A DNA stretch of 64,000 nucleotides from Flavobacterium defluvii (lineage in GTDB: Bacteria; Bacteroidota; Bacteroidia; Flavobacteriales; Flavobacteriaceae): contig NZ_FQWC01000010.1 of the NCBI RefSeq assembly GCF_900129555.1, positions 62,001-126,000 on the forward strand, in the 5' to 3' direction. This document shows, one piece after another, positions 9,453-18,172 of the stretch. Position numbers and translations under genes: made by a program. The number at the start of each line of letters is the position of its first letter. Within the stretch, counting starts at the first letter, position 1. Under the pieces are notes generated by a model, which did no database searches, was not told the DNA's origin, and was given only the letters and a program-made list of their open reading frames with translations.

Positions 9453-11477
9453 ATGAAAAACATAAGATATAGATACTGTATAATTGCTTTAGCGTCAATA
9501 TTAATTTACGCCTGCAGTGCTGGTACTAAAAAAACATACAAAATCAATTCGCCTGGAAAAGTAACGGAACTCACCTTTGAATTAACGCAGTCCGGGCAGC
9601 CTCAATACAGTTTTACAAGCAGCGGAAAATCTGTTATAGAACCTTCATTGTTAGGATTTGAATTTCAGGGAATTCAAAAAATGACAGATGGTTTTGAAGT
9701 GGTTTCTACCGAAGAAAAATCTGCTGATGAAACCTGGGAACAGCCTTGGGGAGAATTCAAAAAAGTTCGTGATCACCATAACGAATTGATTGTTCACTTA
9801 AAAGAAGCAAAAGGAGAAGAGCGTTTAGTTGATATTATTTTCAGGGTTTTTGATGACGGAGTAGGATTTAGATATGAATTTCCAAAACAGCCGAATTTAG
9901 GAAAAGTGAAAATTTCAAACGAAATCACACAATTCACTTTCAAATCAAATAATGACGTTTGGTGGATTCCGGTACACCGCGAAAACAGTTATTACGAAAG
10001 TGAATACCGCAAAACACCAATCAGCAAAACAGATACCATAAATACTCCGGCAACTTTTGAAACAAAAGAGAATTTATACGTGGCGATTCACGAAGCCAAC
10101 TTAACAGATTTTGCTTCGATGACACTTTTAAAAACAAGTGATAAACAATACAAAAGTGATTTAGTGCCGTGGGCAGATGGTGTAAAAGTATACGCTGAAA
10201 CACCTTTTAAAACACCTTGGAGAACCGTTGTTGTGGGTAAAACTCCGGGAGAAGTTGCGACTTCAACAATTATGCTGAATTTAAACGAACCTTCAAAAAT
10301 TGAAGATCTTTCGTGGATTACACCATCTAAATACATTGGAATCTGGTGGGGAATGCACTTAGAAAAATTCACCTGGGGGCAAGGACCCAAACACGGTGCT
10401 ACAACAAAAAATACAAAAGAATATATTGATTTTGCTGCGAAAAACAATTTTGACGGCGTTCTGGTAGAAGGCTGGAACGAGGGCTGGGATGGCGACTGGA
10501 CTGCCGATGGCAAAGCATTTAGTTTTGTAAAAGCTTATCCAGATTTTAATTTGGAAGAAATCACAAAATATGCTGCCATAAAAAATGTTCGATTAATAGG
10601 TCATCATGAAACAGCTGGCGCTTCTAAACATTATGAAAGCCAGCTGGAAGATGCCTTTAAATTGTATCAAAAAATGGGTGTGAATTCTGTCAAAACAGGT
10701 TATGTAAACAAATATCTGGACAAAAAAGAATGGCACGACAGCCAGTATGCGTCTCGTCATTACAGAAAAGTAATCGAAACGGCAGCCAAATATCACATCA
10801 TGATCGACAATCACGAGCCGATAAAAGGAACCGGAATTCAGCGTACGTATCCAAACTTTATGTCTCAGGAAGGCGGAAGAGGTCAGGAATACAATGCGTG
10901 GTCTGTTGACGGTGGAAATACGCCTCAGCATTTAACAACTTTACCGTTTACAAGAATGCTTTCGGGACCGTTTGATTACACACCGGGGAATTTTAATTTT
11001 GATTATAAAACACCTTCCGGAGCAAGAGTACAAACAACTTTAGCAAATCAGTTAGCATTGTATGTAATCATTTTCAGTCCGTTGCAAATGGCATCAGATT
11101 TACCTGAAAATTATGTTGATAAACCTGAATTTCAATTCATAAAAGATGTTCCATGCACTTGGTCAGATACAAAAGTTCTGGATTCTAAAATTGGAGAATA
11201 CACCACAATCGTTCGTAAAGACTGGGACGAGAAAAACTGGTATTTAGGTTCTATTACAAACAAAGATGCGAGAGATCTAAAAGTAACGTTATCTTTCTTA
11301 GACAAAGGAAAAGAATACGAAGCAGAAATCTATGCAGATGGAGCAGGAGCAAACTATAAAACAAATCCTTATCCTGTTACCATTTCAAAACAAAAGGTAA
11401 ATAACCAAACCGTTTTAAATATCAAATTGGCAGCTGGTGGAGGAACAGCTATAAAATTTACTCCAATCGATAAATAA
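9453..11477 (+). CDS. GH97-family alpha-glucosidase (SusB-like)
   Basis: 674 aa, the normal GH97 length. The signal sequence has a Cys at about 21 (IYACSAG), so it is likely a lipoprotein. An N-terminal beta-sandwich (about 30-285) is followed by the catalytic barrel (about 290-570; IGIWWGMHLEKFTWG, DGVLVEGWNEGWDGDW) and a C-terminal beta domain. Motif DNHEPIKGTGIQRTYPNF contains Glu455, at the position of the catalytic base of inverting GH97 enzymes such as SusB; retaining members use an Asp elsewhere. The expected reaction is release of glucose from non-reducing ends of alpha-glucosides in the periplasm. It is the last gene of the locus, 25 bases after the GH71/99-like gene, and is closed by a strong terminator. 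Confidence 0.93.
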   Translation: MKNIRYRYCIIALASILIYACSAGTKKTYKINSPGKVTELTFELTQSGQPQYSFTSSGKSVIEPSLLGFEFQGIQKMTDGFEVVSTEEKSADETWEQPWGEFKKVRDHHNELIVHLKEAKGEERLVDIIFRVFDDGVGFRYEFPKQPNLGKVKISNEITQFTFKSNNDVWWIPVHRENSYYESEYRKTPISKTDTINTPATFETKENLYVAIHEANLTDFASMTLLKTSDKQYKSDLVPWADGVKVYAETPFKTPWRTVVVGKTPGEVATSTIMLNLNEPSKIEDLSWITPSKYIGIWWGMHLEKFTWGQGPKHGATTKNTKEYIDFAAKNNFDGVLVEGWNEGWDGDWTADGKAFSFVKAYPDFNLEEITKYAAIKNVRLIGHHETAGASKHYESQLEDAFKLYQKMGVNSVKTGYVNKYLDKKEWHDSQYASRHYRKVIETAAKYHIMIDNHEPIKGTGIQRTYPNFMSQEGGRGQEYNAWSVDGGNTPQHLTTLPFTRMLSGPFDYTPGNFNFDYKTPSGARVQTTLANQLALYVIIFSPLQMASDLPENYVDKPEFQFIKDVPCTWSDTKVLDSKIGEYTTIVRKDWDEKNWYLGSITNKDARDLKVTLSFLDKGKEYEAEIYADGAGANYKTNPYPVTISKQKVNNQTVLNIKLAAGGGTAIKFTPIDK

Positions 11478-11516
11478 GTTAGTTTAGTTTATTTTTGAGT
11501 TAAGTTTGAGTGGATG

Positions 11517-11556
11517 AACCCGATATCTTGAAAAAGGTATCGGGTTTGTTTTTTTT
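11517..11556 (+). terminator. Rho-independent terminator of the Sus-type locus
   Basis: Stem AACCCGATA (from 11517) pairs with TATCGGGTT (to 11546), with an A-rich loop, and is followed by a run of eight T. It lies 40 bases after the GH97 stop. Confidence 0.85.
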
Positions 11557-11604
11557 CTTAAACCATATAAGTTATATAAGTTCATTTAAATGTATGCGCA
11601 TGAT

Positions 11605-11785
11605 TTTTTTAACGCAAAGCACGCAAAGATTTTTTTATATGTAAGGTTTTATAAAACGGCAAAGTTCGCAAAGCTTTGTGTTGCTAAAGCTTTGCGAGCT
11701 TTAGCATTGTAAATGCAGCTTATCAACAAACCTTAGCGTGCTTTGCATTAAAAACTTAGCGAACTTTGCGGTTAAACTTTTAGAT
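11605..11785. repeat. Intergenic palindromic repeat, GCAAAG family (copy A)
   Basis: The left end reads AACGCAAAGCACGCAAAG and the right end is its rough reverse complement (CTTAGCGTGCTTTGCATT, then GCGAACTTTGCGGTTAAA). The interior repeats the words CGCAAAG and CTTTGCG. Related copies lie at 31263-31405 and 35240-35373. It fills the gap between two convergent genes and has no coding potential. Confidence 0.7.
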
Positions 11786-11831
11786 CCCTATAGGAACCTG
11801 AAACCTGAAACTTTAAACCTGTAACAAAAAC

Positions 11832-12746
11832 TCAATGTTTGTAGAATTTTACATGGTTTCCAAAACTATACGTTGCGGCTAAAGTAGGACCGTTGTAACC
11901 CCATTTAAAGAAACCATCAATTTTGGGTCTTGTTACATCGACTCTAATGTTTAAACCTGTATAACCCGCCGTTAGGCTAAAATTTTTATAGACATTATAC
12001 AAAACAGATAAATTGTAGCTTATAATGCGGCCGTCGATATCATCAATTTTGAGAGCAAAATAATTCACATTAGCATAAAGACCGACTTTTTTTCCAAGCA
12101 CAAATTCACCCCAGATTCCAATATCGGGTAGTGGAGCCGTAAAATTAACAGCATCGCGATATTCTAACTCCTGGGTGTTTGCTTGTAATTGTATACCAAC
12201 ATCGGCAAGCATAATATGAGCACCAATTAATAAACCAAGTTCATATTTGGGCTTAGAAATAATAGCATATCCATAAGCAAATCGTATCATTTCGTTATCC
12301 ATAAATGCAGAAATACGCGCATCGACCGGATAAGTATGATCTTTAAATTCAATTGTTTTTTCAAGCGTTTTTTCTGAAGATCTTTTTAGATAAAAATATT
12401 CCAGATTAAAACGTGATCTTCGCGAAGCACGCCACTCAAAAGTTCCAAAAAAAGAAACCGTATTATTTTGGAAACCTAAATCCCGTTCAAAATCAATATC
12501 AGTTCCAATTTTCCCATTTGTTCCGTTCACTTCAACTTCGGTATTATTTATAGGGAAAAATCCTCCTGCTGTAACTTTAAAACGCCGTCCGTGCCAGGGC
12601 AGGTCTTCGGCACTGTAATCCTGGAGTTCATCAGAATTATTTTGTTTTATAGTTAAGATATTATCTTCTGTTATTTCGGCTGTTGTTTGCGCGTTGATCG
12701 AAAAATAGGAAAGTGGAATAATCAAAAAATAAACTAATTTTTTCAT
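11832..12746 (-). CDS. Outer membrane beta-barrel protein of unknown function
   Basis: 304 aa. A signal peptide (1-19, ends INAQ) is followed by about 40 polar residues and then alternating amphipathic strands with aromatic girdles (FKVTAGGFF, RFNLEYFYL, VGLYANVNYFALK, FSLTAGYTGLNIRV). The last strand is TLAATYSFGNHVKF. This is the pattern of an 8-12-strand outer-membrane barrel. I do not recognise a named family; it may belong to the OmpW/OmpA-barrel-like group that is often annotated only as outer membrane protein. It stands alone, convergent with the Sus-type locus and divergent from the next gene. Confidence 0.7.
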   Translation of the reverse strand: MKKLVYFLIIPLSYFSINAQTTAEITEDNILTIKQNNSDELQDYSAEDLPWHGRRFKVTAGGFFPINNTEVEVNGTNGKIGTDIDFERDLGFQNNTVSFFGTFEWRASRRSRFNLEYFYLKRSSEKTLEKTIEFKDHTYPVDARISAFMDNEMIRFAYGYAIISKPKYELGLLIGAHIMLADVGIQLQANTQELEYRDAVNFTAPLPDIGIWGEFVLGKKVGLYANVNYFALKIDDIDGRIISYNLSVLYNVYKNFSLTAGYTGLNIRVDVTRPKIDGFFKWGYNGPTLAATYSFGNHVKFYKH

Positions 12747-12970
12747 AAGATTGATTTTTAGGTTTATTAATGAAATTTTAACAATTAAAGGTAGGAAAAA
12801 ATAACGTTTAATTTACTGTTTATTTAGTTTATTATTTTGATTTTCAAATATGTATGGTTTTTATTTTTGTAAGAATGATACAAATGTTAATATAATGGCA
12901 AAAACATTAGCAATATCAAATAGCAATGATTTAAATTTAAAATTGAATTTTGCCATTGCCATTAAATTTT

Positions 12971-13006
12971 GTCATTGAAATTGTCATTGAAATTGTCATT
13001 GAAATT
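12971..13006 (+). repeat. Three 12-bp tandem repeats upstream of a promoter
   Basis: GTCATTGAAATT occurs three times without interruption. Decayed units (GCCATTGCCATT before, TTATTGTCATTGCTATTG after) extend the array on both sides, giving about 95 bases of related sequence. It ends 5 bases before the -33 TTG of the next promoter. Nothing else is visible in the 12747-13059 gap. Confidence 0.85.
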
Positions 13007-13011
13007 GAATT

Positions 13012-13042
13012 TTGTTATTGTCATTGCTATTGTTTATATTTG
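13012..13042 (+). promoter_or_regulatory. Promoter for the 394-aa membrane protein
   Basis: TTG at 13012-13014, a spacer of 20, then TATATTTG at 13035-13042 is a full match to the flavobacterial consensus. Transcription would begin about 12 bases before the ATG at 13060. This rules out the in-frame TTG at 13012 as the start codon. Confidence 0.7.
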
Positions 13043-13059
13043 AGTATAAACCATTTGAT

Positions 13060-14244
13060 ATGAACAAAACCTTAAAACAATACTTCATTAAGTCTTTTAT
13101 AATTTTAGCAGTAATTCATTTAGCCTATTTTTTATACGGCTATTTTACGTTTGAAGGAATTAAGAAAATAGATATTTATTCGGAGTTTTACAGGTTTAAG
13201 TTTTATGATGATATTTCTATTTCGCATTTTTTCGTGACCTGTATCTTTTTGTTTTTCTTTTTGATTTTTTTACTTAATAATCATGCAAGGCAGCAGTATT
13301 CTTTTGCGAAAATGCTTCAGATTGGTTTTGTTCTTTTGCTTATATCTTTTGCATCTGTAACATTTTTTATCAGTTTTAGTTTTGGCCAAAATGCAAAATT
13401 AAAAAGTGAATTACCGGAAAAAAGTTATAATAAAGACAAAGAATTACTAAATGTTTTACATCCGTTCTTATACAATTACACGTCTTATTATTCTGAGAAA
13501 TTATTTAATTTCGAAAATATATTATATCCAAAACCTTATCCGGTTATAAAAGAAGAAAAGCAAGTATTGCTATATCACGACCAATTTGGTTCTGAAACAA
13601 CTTATTACAGCATAGATACACTAAAAGTACTTACAGAAACATTTAATAAAGTTTCTGAAAAAACAGATTCTGTTTTTAATTTTACAGGGCTTGATATCAA
13701 TATTGTAAAAGAGAGAATTATCAAAAAAAAGGTTATTGGCGACAGTACACAAATTATTTTTAAAGGCGTAGAAGTAAATCCGGAATACGACGATAAAATT
13801 TGTATTTTCCTTGAAAATAAATCACTTTACAAACCAATAAATGATTTGCCAATCGATAAACAGCAATATGATGCGGCAGTAAAGCGATATAATTTGTTGT
13901 ATAAATTTAAGCAGGATTCGCTAAAAAATCACTTTCAAAAACTGGATAGTTTATTTAAAAAATATAATATCGAATCTAGTATTGATCCGAAGAGATTGAC
14001 TTTGCAGGTTTTTGAATATGCTAAAAATAAGGAAAGACGTTTAAACGGAATCGAAAATAATTTTGATAGAAAAGTTTTAAACGAAAAATTCCAAACGCTT
14101 GATCGTTATTTCTATCATCCCAATTACCTGCATCCGAATATTATAGACATATTTTTTATTGTCTTAGCAATTGTATGGTTAGATTTATTTTTGTTCTACA
14201 TTTTGTTTAACTATAAAAAGCCAAAAGAAGAATCTAAAATCTAA
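13060..14244 (+). CDS. Membrane protein of unknown function
   Basis: 394 aa from the ATG preceded by the promoter above. Three hydrophobic segments lie in the first 120 residues (SFIILAVIHLAYFLYGYF, HFFVTCIFLFFFLIFLL, IGFVLLLISFASVTFFISF) and one is near the C-terminus (IIDIFFIVLAIVWLDLFLFYILF). Between them are about 240 charged, Lys- and Tyr-rich residues that probably form a soluble domain outside the membrane. No family is recognised. The base composition is even lower in GC than its neighbours. A role in ABC-type or envelope functions would be guesswork. Confidence 0.6.
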   Translation: MNKTLKQYFIKSFIILAVIHLAYFLYGYFTFEGIKKIDIYSEFYRFKFYDDISISHFFVTCIFLFFFLIFLLNNHARQQYSFAKMLQIGFVLLLISFASVTFFISFSFGQNAKLKSELPEKSYNKDKELLNVLHPFLYNYTSYYSEKLFNFENILYPKPYPVIKEEKQVLLYHDQFGSETTYYSIDTLKVLTETFNKVSEKTDSVFNFTGLDINIVKERIIKKKVIGDSTQIIFKGVEVNPEYDDKICIFLENKSLYKPINDLPIDKQQYDAAVKRYNLLYKFKQDSLKNHFQKLDSLFKKYNIESSIDPKRLTLQVFEYAKNKERRLNGIENNFDRKVLNEKFQTLDRYFYHPNYLHPNIIDIFFIVLAIVWLDLFLFYILFNYKKPKEESKI

Positions 14245-14249
14245 ATTCC

Positions 14250-14684
14250 CTAAACTCTATTATAATCTGCGCGCCAGTGAACGATTGCTTTTTTTATAGC
14301 ATCTCCGCTGAGATTGTTTTTTAATGCATCTTCAAGAAGCGGAAGAATTTCATCATCGGGTGCAAATCTAAGCGCAAATATCTGATCGTCGGTTAATTTA
14401 TGTTCAAATTCTTCCAGTCTTTTTCCGGTAAGGGTAAAATAACGATAACGAACTTCCAGACGTACAATGCGGTTTTGTAATGTAAGCGCATAATGCTGTC
14501 TAAGCATAAAAGCAAGAAAGAATAGAAACACAAAAACAACGCTTATAAATGACCAGATAAGACAATCATTTGTCGTAAAGGCAAAATAAATACTAAAGGC
14601 CAAAAACACCGTTAAAACCGGGTAATACACAAAATGGTGCGGAGTATAAAATCGGATATGATTGTAGTAAGTTTGAATTTTCAT
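14250..14684 (-). CDS. DUF6526-like small membrane protein
   Basis: 144 aa. Two adjacent membrane segments (about 17-36 and 42-62) follow a His/Tyr-rich N-terminus (YYNHIRFYTPHHFVYYP). A soluble C-terminal helical part contains RLEVRYRYFTLTGKRLEE and LRFAPDDEILPLLEDAL. The pattern is one I recall for DUF6526 proteins in Bacteroidota; function unknown. It is convergent with the preceding gene (5 bases between stops). Confidence 0.6.
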   Translation of the reverse strand: MKIQTYYNHIRFYTPHHFVYYPVLTVFLAFSIYFAFTTNDCLIWSFISVVFVFLFFLAFMLRQHYALTLQNRIVRLEVRYRYFTLTGKRLEEFEHKLTDDQIFALRFAPDDEILPLLEDALKNNLSGDAIKKAIVHWRADYNRV

Positions 14685-15035
14685 AATTGGAATATTTGTA
14701 TTAAAAGTAAAAAAAGAAAGCTACCCTAAAAATTTAGAATAGCTTTTTTCTCAAAAATAAACTAACATAACCAATGTTCTCTTTATAATCTAAACTTGTA
14801 ATAAGTTTGTCTTAGTAATATCTATAATTTTTTTAAAAAGCCTCAAATCTCATTAATCTTTCTAAACTATGGCTTTGATTTCTTGATTGTAAAATTATAG
14901 CATGTTGAGAAATTTCGTGTTATATTTTAAAGTTCAAAAGTTATATTATTTCAATATTTAGATTTTTTTATAGTCACGAATTCATGATTTTTTCGTTAAG
15001 TTCTCAATAATTCGTGAATCTGCGGTTATTTTTAT
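14685..15035. other. Intergenic gap with a bidirectional hairpin
   Basis: AAAGCTA (14717-14723) pairs with TAGCTTT (14740-14746), with T-runs on both sides, and could terminate either strand. Near 14975-15030 there is a decayed inverted pair around CACGAATT and AATTCGTG. No gene is visible. Confidence 0.45.
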
Positions 15036-15518
15036 CTATAAAGAGCTGATAATATTCCATTCATCTAATTTTGACTGAAAAGATTTACCCGCATTTGCCG
15101 GACTTGTCGATGGAAGTGTAATAAGTCTGTAGTCTTTTTTTAAATGAACATACTTTTTAAAGAAAGCTGCCGCTTTTTGTCCGTTAAATAATATGGTATG
15201 TATTTTAGGATGCTGTTTTAAAAACGTTTCAAAATCATTGGCGATTTCGTTTTTTATGGCGCTGTCTAAACTTCCCACTCTGTCACAATATTGTAAAACA
15301 TCCCAAAGAGCAATTTTGTTTTTTAATAAAAGTGCTTTTTTAGTTTCATAATCGGCAGAGAAATCTTCATTAAAAATAGCAAATAGAAATTTCCAGAAAT
15401 TATTCTGGCTGTGTCCATAATATTGATTGAGTTCTAAAGATTTTGTTCCTGGCATTGTGCCTAAAATCAATATGTTAGAATCTTTTGAACTTATGGGAGA
15501 GAAAGAGTAGCTTTTCAT
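15036..15518 (-). CDS. DNA-deoxyinosine (hypoxanthine) glycosylase, uracil-DNA glycosylase superfamily
   Basis: 160 aa, the length of family-6 hypoxanthine-DNA glycosylases. The N-terminal motif LILGTMPGTKSLE (19-31) and YYGHSQNNFWKFL (34-46) form the base-binding pocket of the superfamily. The C-terminal motif LPSTSPANA (136-144) is the DNA-intercalating loop. Expected role: excision of deaminated adenine (hypoxanthine), and possibly uracil, from DNA as the first step of base excision repair. It stands alone on the minus strand. Confidence 0.85.
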   Translation of the reverse strand: MKSYSFSPISSKDSNILILGTMPGTKSLELNQYYGHSQNNFWKFLFAIFNEDFSADYETKKALLLKNKIALWDVLQYCDRVGSLDSAIKNEIANDFETFLKQHPKIHTILFNGQKAAAFFKKYVHLKKDYRLITLPSTSPANAGKSFQSKLDEWNIISSL

Positions 15519-15702
15519 TTATTGAATTAAGAAATATTTCGTTTGAGTTAAAATTATCATTGATAAGTAATTATAAAACAATTGAAGAAAATTATATAAC
15601 ATTTTTGGTTTACGATTGAGCGAACTTTGAAATTGCTTTATAAACGTAATAAGACGGATTTTAAAATCTTATTTAAAGTTACAGAATTTAAATCGAAAAC
15701 AA

Positions 15703-16725
15703 ATGAAAATAGTTACTATACATACAGAGAAAATTCAAAACATATTTGAAGAATTGAATGCAAACTTCGGCGGAAATGTAACTTTTGACGTTGATGATTA
15801 TACATTAGAAGTAAATAACAATTTTGCAAAAGGTTTTATAAGCGGAGCCTCTTTTAACGACAATATTTCTTATGTTCAGTTTGATATGACTTTTTCGGTA
15901 GATTTAAAACTGAATGTAATAAACGGAATTTCTTCACCATTGTATTTTGCATATTGTTCTAAAGGAAATCTTTCACATAGTTTTGGAATACATGGCGAAG
16001 AACATAAGCTAAAAACATTTCAGACTGCGATTGTAACTTCAAAGTTAAATCAGGATAATGTTTTGTATTTTGAAAAAGACAAAAAGACAAAATTTACTTT
16101 GATAATTGTTGGTAACCAGCCAGAACCAACTCAGGCAAATTCTTTGAACCAAATGGTTAGAGAAACATTTTTTCAGGAAAACCTTAATGAAGAATTCTTT
16201 TATGCCGGTTCGTACAATTTAAAAATTAGTGAAAAAATTGAGCAGTTAAATGCCGTAACACAAACCGGAATTGTTGGAAATTTATTAAAAGAAGGAATTT
16301 TGAGAATTATTCTGGCAATGGAAATTCAGCAGCATACTGATGATTTAAATGCTTTTTCAAAAGAAACAAACTGTTTGACTTTAAGAGAAATGGAAGAAAT
16401 AAAAGAGCTTTCGGAGATTATAAAAGCAAACCCGGAAGAAGCTTTTACCATAAAATCATTAAGCAAAAAATCAGGGCTTTCGCCAAATAAACTTCAGGAA
16501 GGTTTTAAAATGATCCATAACCGAACTGTGAATGATTATATTACACACATGCGTGTTTTAAAAGCCGAAATTTTAATCAGAACTTCGGATTTAAATATTT
16601 CTGAAATTGTATACTGTATTGGTTTTACCAGCAGAAGCTATTTTTCTAAAATCTTTAAACAAAAATTCAATTGCAGCCCAAAAGAATATAAATTTAATTT
16701 GAATCCGCTGGCTATTACAGCTTGA
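15703..16725 (+). CDS. AraC-family transcriptional regulator
   Basis: 340 aa. The C-terminal DNA-binding domain (about 235-335) has two helix-turn-helix units: FTIKSLSKKSGLSPNKLQEGF and, near the end, ISEIVYCIGFTSRSYFSKIF, followed by the AraC signature KFNCSPKEYK. The N-terminal 220 residues form a beta-rich ligand or interaction domain without a recognised family. It is monocistronic, flanked by repeat-rich gaps, so its target is not evident from context. Similar stand-alone Bacteroidota regulators often control siderophore or stress genes; that is background, not shown here. Confidence 0.9.
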   Translation: MKIVTIHTEKIQNIFEELNANFGGNVTFDVDDYTLEVNNNFAKGFISGASFNDNISYVQFDMTFSVDLKLNVINGISSPLYFAYCSKGNLSHSFGIHGEEHKLKTFQTAIVTSKLNQDNVLYFEKDKKTKFTLIIVGNQPEPTQANSLNQMVRETFFQENLNEEFFYAGSYNLKISEKIEQLNAVTQTGIVGNLLKEGILRIILAMEIQQHTDDLNAFSKETNCLTLREMEEIKELSEIIKANPEEAFTIKSLSKKSGLSPNKLQEGFKMIHNRTVNDYITHMRVLKAEILIRTSDLNISEIVYCIGFTSRSYFSKIFKQKFNCSPKEYKFNLNPLAITA

Positions 16726-17040
16726 TTTGAGTTACAAAGGTTCAAAGGTTTTATAAATGAATTAGAAAGGTTAAAAGAAGTAAATCATAAAGATTGAAAA
16801 CCCTTGGTTCCTTTATACTTCTCCACCTTTGACCCTTCAAAAAAATAATGTCGCTAGCTATTAAGCAAGATATATACTAAAATACTAAGGTTCTGAGTTG
16901 CTGAGGTTCTAAATAAAATTAGAGGCTCCAAACTTAGAGTCTTAGTTTTTTTATTTAAAGTTACAAAGGTACAAAGGTGCAAAGTTTATTAATTTATACC
17001 TCTGCACCTTTGTACCTTTGAACCTTTGTTTCACCTCAAA
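16726..17040. repeat. Intergenic word repeats (AAAGGT and AAGGTTCT)
   Basis: Short words such as CAAAGGTACAAAGGTGCA recur. A perfect 18-bp inverted repeat joins 16964-16981 with 17003-17020 (21-base loop) and could act as a hairpin. At 16880-16950 there is an AAGGTTCTGAG-type copy like that at 18055-18172. No coding signal. Confidence 0.65.
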
Positions 17041-17067
17041 AAATCTTATACATAAAAGATTTTTTTA

Positions 17068-17101
17068 TACATTTGCATAACTAGTTATATAATTAATTAT
17101 A
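17068..17101 (+). promoter_or_regulatory. Promoter with two adjacent palindromes, likely MarR autoregulatory operator
   Basis: TACATTTG (17068-17075) matches the -7 consensus. Directly after it come two perfect 12-bp palindromes, ATAACTAGTTAT (17077-17088) and ATAATTAATTAT (17089-17100), which cover the start of transcription and end 3 bases before the ATG. MarR-type proteins bind such AT-rich palindromes, and the next gene starts with a MarR domain. Confidence 0.65.
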
Positions 17102-17103
17102 AT

Positions 17104-18054
17104 ATGGAATTTTTTGATAAAGTAGGCAAAGCAGCTTTAGGAAGTCGTTTACGTTTAATGACGGCATTTATTACAGATGATGCTTCTAAGATTTATGAGT
17201 TGTATGGAGCAGATTTTGTTCCGAAATGGTTCCCAGTCTTTTATACACTTTCAGAAGAAAGAGAACTGACTATTACAGAGATTGCAAATGAAATTGGGCA
17301 TTCGCAGCCTTCGGTAAGCAAGATTATTCAGGAGATGACTATTGCTGGATTAGTACAGGAAAGTCTGAAAACAGATGACAAACGAAAAAACAATGTTGTT
17401 TTAACCGACAAGGGACTTCAATTTGCAAAAAACATGCAGCAACAGTTAAAAGATATTGATGTTGCCATAGACGGTTTAATTGCTGAATCTAAACACAATC
17501 TTTGGGCTGCACTTGAAGAATGGGAATTTTTGCTCGAACAAAAATCAATGTTTAAAAGAGTAAGCGAACAGAAAAAATTCCGCGAAAGCAAAGATGTTAA
17601 AATTGTAGAATATAAACCTCAATATCAGGAAGCATTCAGAGCCTTAAATGTAGAATGGATTTCGACTTATTTTGAAATGGAAGAAGCTGATTACAAAGCA
17701 CTGGATAATCCAAATGAATATATTTTAAAGAAAGGAGGCAAAATCCTGGTTGCTTTATATAAGGACGAACCAGTTGGCGTTTGCGCTTTGATTAAAATGA
17801 ACAACCCGGAATATGATTTTGAAATGGCAAAAATGGCCGTTTCTCCAAAAGCACAAGGAAAAAATATTGGCTGGTTGTTAGGACAGGCGATTGTAAAAAC
17901 TGCCAAAGAACTCGGCGCAAAAAAGATTTATTTAGAAAGTAATACAATCTTAAAACCTGCTATAAATTTATATTACAAACTGGGTTTCGAAAAAGTATTT
18001 GGCTTAGAAACACCTTATAAACGCTGTAATATTCAGATGGAGCTTGTTGTTTAA
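17104..18054 (+). CDS. MarR-type helix-turn-helix / GNAT acetyltransferase fusion
   Basis: 316 aa. Residues about 1-145 are a winged-helix MarR domain: ITEIANEIGHSQPSVSKIIQEM is the recognition unit and DDKRKNNVVLTDKG the wing. Residues about 160-316 are a GNAT domain with acetyl-CoA loop VSPKAQGKNIGWLLGQAIV and YYKLGFEKVFG near the end. This two-domain architecture is known across bacteria: the regulator responds to, or is coupled with, acetyl transfer to a small molecule or protein, but the substrate is unknown. It sits alone, with its own palindromic operator overlapping the start, so self-repression is likely. Confidence 0.92.
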   Translation: MEFFDKVGKAALGSRLRLMTAFITDDASKIYELYGADFVPKWFPVFYTLSEERELTITEIANEIGHSQPSVSKIIQEMTIAGLVQESLKTDDKRKNNVVLTDKGLQFAKNMQQQLKDIDVAIDGLIAESKHNLWAALEEWEFLLEQKSMFKRVSEQKKFRESKDVKIVEYKPQYQEAFRALNVEWISTYFEMEEADYKALDNPNEYILKKGGKILVALYKDEPVGVCALIKMNNPEYDFEMAKMAVSPKAQGKNIGWLLGQAIVKTAKELGAKKIYLESNTILKPAINLYYKLGFEKVFGLETPYKRCNIQMELVV

Positions 18055-18172
18055 GGTACTAAGATACTAAGGTTCTAAGATTCTAAGGTTCTAGATTCTT
18101 TTAATTTAATGCTAAAAACTTAGAACCTTAGTATCTTAGTAGCTCAGAACCTCAGAACCTCAGAACCTTTTC
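18055..18172. repeat. Long imperfect inverted repeat between convergent genes
   Basis: The left half repeats the words ACTAAGGTTCTAAG; the right half carries their reverse complement (CTTAGAACCTTAGTATCTTAG, split by a short spacer). It can form one large hairpin and probably serves as terminator for both neighbours. Confidence 0.65.

Noticed and set aside
12971..13006. Possible CRISPR from repeated 12-mers
   Set aside because: The repeats are directly adjacent without spacers and too short; it is a tandem repeat.
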